Source: Halobacteriovorax sp. | GTDB lineage: Bacteria > Bdellovibrionota > Bacteriovoracia > Bacteriovoracales > Bacteriovoracaceae | NCBI GenBank assembly: GCA_002720865.1 | Contig: PBIO01000011.1 | Span: 248,001-312,000, forward strand | Direction: 5' to 3' | Length of the DNA: 64,000 bases | Part shown: positions 61,979 to 64,000 of the stretch, in pieces | Layout of the letters: each line of letters begins with the position of its first letter | How positions within the stretch are numbered: position 1 is the stretch's first letter | Made by a program: the position numbers and the translations under genes | The notes under the pieces: model-generated | Database searches by the model: none | What the model was told of the DNA's origin: nothing | What the model saw: only the letters and a program-made list of their open reading frames with translations

Positions 61979-63427
61979 TCAAATGAGCTTTAATGATTTA
62001 AAGCTCTTATGACAGGACTTTCCGTCTTTAAGCTTTGAGCATTCTTCAAGGAGAATCGCCTTAATTCTAAGATTAAAGGTCTTATCTTTTAGCTTAGCAA
62101 GTGATTTTTGTAGTCTCTCGAGACGCTTTTTATTTCTACCACTAAAAGCATCTGGCTGTTTAAGAAGTTCGCTAATGATGGCCTTAAAATCTTTGGCAAA
62201 ATTTTTCTTCTTATTATTATCAATCATTGTTCTAAGGTAAGAAGTTCCCCACTGAAACCTAGTGCTACCTCCCTTTGAAGCTTCCCAAGCCTTTCTACTC
62301 CAAGCAAGCTGGGCCTCAGGATTACCAAGTTCTTTTTCTATAGAAGCAAGATAGCTCATAAAGTAATAAGGAGCGATTGATTTTGATAGCTCTTTTTCAG
62401 CGTAAGATTTTGCTTCTTTTAAAAGTTTTGATTTTTTTAAGATCCAAATGACCGTGCTCATGGCGTCCTGCCTAGTATAGCCGTCCTTTGCTTCCCTATC
62501 TGTTTCTTCAACTTTTAGAAGTAGTTTCTTTTGAAATTCAGGGAGAAGTTTTTCATCTTCTAAAGCAATATTCATTTCATAGGACAAGGAAAATAATCGC
62601 TCTTCTACAGATAATTTTTTGTCGGTCGAAAGCTCCTCTAATAGTTTTCTTAATTTTTTATGATGCCTAATTCGACTTTGAATATCATCAAATAAATAGT
62701 CAATATACTTACCTCCGCTATAAGCGAGAGTTCCAGTAAATCCTCTGGCCAATACTTTTTGATTAATTAGTTTGACGAACTCTTTTCCTAGAGGCGTTTT
62801 TAGTCTTTTAGTTTTTTTATCTTTTGTGAGTTGTTCGAGGTATTTTAATAGCAGTGCAGTCCTTTCAAACTTAAAGCGAAGAGGAATTTTGTTATAAAGT
62901 TTTTCATAGAGTCCTAGCTTATCTTTTATGTCTCTATTTTGCGCCCAAGAATAAAAAGCCAGTTGTGACCACTCTTCTGCAGAGGGATGTTTTTTCTTTA
63001 GTAATTCCTCTATAGAGATTTTTCTTTTCTTACTTGATCGAAGTAGCTCAGTATATATCCTTGCATCAATGGTTGTTGGAAAACGCATTAACTCTCTTCC
63101 TGCAGGAGTCATCACCATCATTGTAGGATAACCACTTGCCTTAAGTTTCTCTCCCCAAATTTGTGCCCTATCCGTATCCCCATCGAGATACACAGCAATA
63201 AAGTTTTTTACTTCTTTTTGAAAAGAGGGATTCGTAAAAACTTTCTTTTTAATATGATTGCAGGGAGGACACCAAATAGCCCCCCAGTATAAAAAGAGGG
63301 GCTTATTTTGCTCTTTCGCTAATTTAAAAGCGCTTTCAACGCTACCTTTATGCCAGTCCACTCCCTTTGGAATGCCTGCGTAAGCAAGAGAACTTAAGAA
63401 TATGACTAGTGAGATAAGTATTTTCAT
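61979..63427 (-). CDS. Exported thioredoxin-fold protein with helical C-terminal half
   Basis: 482 residues. Signal peptide (MKILISLVIFLSSLAYA) and then a thioredoxin-7-like domain with LFLYWGAIWCPPC (CPPC at 53-56) and the SGYPTMMVMTP cis-Pro strand. It probably acts on disulfides in the periplasm. The remaining 330 residues are helical, resembling TPR-like repeats (for example LAWSRKAWEASKGG), and may dock partners. Ribosome site weak. It is a single unit with its own terminator. Confidence 0.85.
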   Translation of the reverse strand: MKILISLVIFLSSLAYAGIPKGVDWHKGSVESAFKLAKEQNKPLFLYWGAIWCPPCNHIKKKVFTNPSFQKEVKNFIAVYLDGDTDRAQIWGEKLKASGYPTMMVMTPAGRELMRFPTTIDARIYTELLRSSKKRKISIEELLKKKHPSAEEWSQLAFYSWAQNRDIKDKLGLYEKLYNKIPLRFKFERTALLLKYLEQLTKDKKTKRLKTPLGKEFVKLINQKVLARGFTGTLAYSGGKYIDYLFDDIQSRIRHHKKLRKLLEELSTDKKLSVEERLFSLSYEMNIALEDEKLLPEFQKKLLLKVEETDREAKDGYTRQDAMSTVIWILKKSKLLKEAKSYAEKELSKSIAPYYFMSYLASIEKELGNPEAQLAWSRKAWEASKGGSTRFQWGTSYLRTMIDNNKKKNFAKDFKAIISELLKQPDAFSGRNKKRLERLQKSLAKLKDKTFNLRIKAILLEECSKLKDGKSCHKSFKSLKLI

Positions 63428-63560
63428 GGAGACAACTTATCAGCTCTGGGGGTTTTTCGGCAATCCATAACAATCGCTTATAACACGCATCACAATTACC
63501 AATTATCCAAGCAAGGCTCTCCAAGGTAGTTTCTGCGGGTTCTAAACAATGGAGGAACTT

Positions 63561-64000
63561 ATGAAAAATATATTAACAACCGCATTTTTTACCCTTTTTA
63601 GCGCTTCGGTCATGGCCGATGCCCCAAAGGCCGATATTGCTATCCTTTTAGACACTTCCGGAAGCATGCAGGGCCTAATCAACCAAGTCCGAGATGGTCT
63701 TTGGCAAACCTTAAACAATCTCGGAGAAATCAAAAGAGACGGAAAGACCGCCGAGTTAAGACTCGCCCTATACGAATACGGGTCAGGCTCGGTTTCGGCT
63801 GAGGCAAATTTTCTTCAAATTCTTTGCCCTCTAACAACGGATCATACAAAGATTGCTGAAAAACTTTTTGCCACAAAGGCCACTGGTTCTCAGGAGTTCT
63901 CAGGAGCTGTAATTTCTCAGGCAACAACAGATCTCGCTTGGGCCACAGATCATTTAGATTTTAAAAGTATTGTGATTGCTGGAAATGAGACAATCAATCA
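63561..64000 (+). CDS. Exported VWA-domain protein (3' end cut by window edge)
   Basis: An open frame of 146 complete codons runs off the right edge from the ATG at 63561, preceded by GGAGG at 5 bases. Signal peptide MKNILTTAFFTLFSASVMA, then ADIAILLDTSGSM with the MIDAS DxSxS motif near residue 31, and TGSQEFSGAVI with the further MIDAS Thr/Ser. It is a secreted von Willebrand factor A protein that may bind metal and partners. The end of the gene is outside the window. It is divergent from the thioredoxin-like gene. Confidence 0.85.
   Translation, partial: MKNILTTAFFTLFSASVMADAPKADIAILLDTSGSMQGLINQVRDGLWQTLNNLGEIKRDGKTAELRLALYEYGSGSVSAEANFLQILCPLTTDHTKIAEKLFATKATGSQEFSGAVISQATTDLAWATDHLDFKSIVIAGNETIN

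Noticed and set aside
1-64000. CRISPR arrays, prophage or insertion sequences
   Set aside because: No regularly spaced direct repeats with unique spacers, no transposase or integrase and no phage structural gene were seen in the window.

Overview
The window is AT-rich and gene-dense, with short intergenic gaps and no prophage, insertion sequence, CRISPR array or rRNA that I can see. It looks like a chromosomal segment of a Gram-negative bacterium. The evidence is the LPS-export genes (lptCA fusion, lptB) next to rpoN and hpf, many signal peptides and lipoboxes, an outer-membrane barrel, a TonB-like protein and sigma-54. The abundance of unique secreted proteins and lipoproteins with zinc-peptidase motifs, the histone-H1-like Lys/Ala protein, PilZ and PhoH genes and the low GC content suggest the Bdellovibrionota (Bacteriovorax/Halobacteriovorax type). 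That placement is inference; no rRNA is present to confirm it.

Layout. 1-4.8 kb (minus): a truncated secreted Cys-repeat protein, a membrane-anchored double CxxCH protein, and the two-subunit 2-oxoacid:ferredoxin oxidoreductase korAB with its promoter. 4.8-13.8 kb: a glycosyltransferase, exported MsrB, tRNA-Val(TAC), a HExxH lipoprotein, a fusion of membrane helices to a spermidine-synthase fold, two secreted unknowns and an AI-2E-family permease. 13.8-21.2 kb: a proteostasis block (lon, clpX, clpP) interrupted by an exported metallopeptidase, followed by a 2-Cys peroxiredoxin and a DedA protein. 21.3-28.3 kb: an accessory block with small exported proteins, an ankyrin-like protein, a Planctomycete-type pair (cytochrome/DUF1549/DUF1553 and DUF1501) and a short gene preceded by a possible structured RNA. 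28.4-35.4 kb: PilZ, PhoH/PIN, a lipoprotein plus barrel pair, an aminotransferase, coaD and rsmD. 35.6-44.7 kb: a 953-residue unknown protein, a ChaN-like protein, a membrane histidine-kinase-like protein, a TonB-like protein, an ECF-type sigma factor with its anti-sigma factor, and a lipoprotein. 44.7-53.2 kb: gshB, an aminopeptidase-like lipoprotein, a barrel, miaB, a histone-H1-like protein, clpS-clpA and a TerB-like protein. 53.3-64 kb: a collagen-like lipoprotein, a secreted peptidase, the lptCA-lptB-rpoN-hpf operon flanked on both sides by copies of a long palindromic repeat, mutS, a secreted unknown, an exported thioredoxin-fold protein and a truncated VWA protein.

How the parts fit. 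Cytoplasmic proteolysis is well represented (Lon, ClpXP, ClpAP/ClpS). The envelope is served by LPS export, exported repair enzymes (MsrB, thioredoxin-like protein) and at least four proteins with HExxH motifs. The most interesting unexplained signals are the paired palindromes with compensatory base changes, the Planctomycete-type cytochrome/DUF1501 operon, the nested inverted repeats at 27.4 kb, and the large orphan protein next to the ChaN-like gene.
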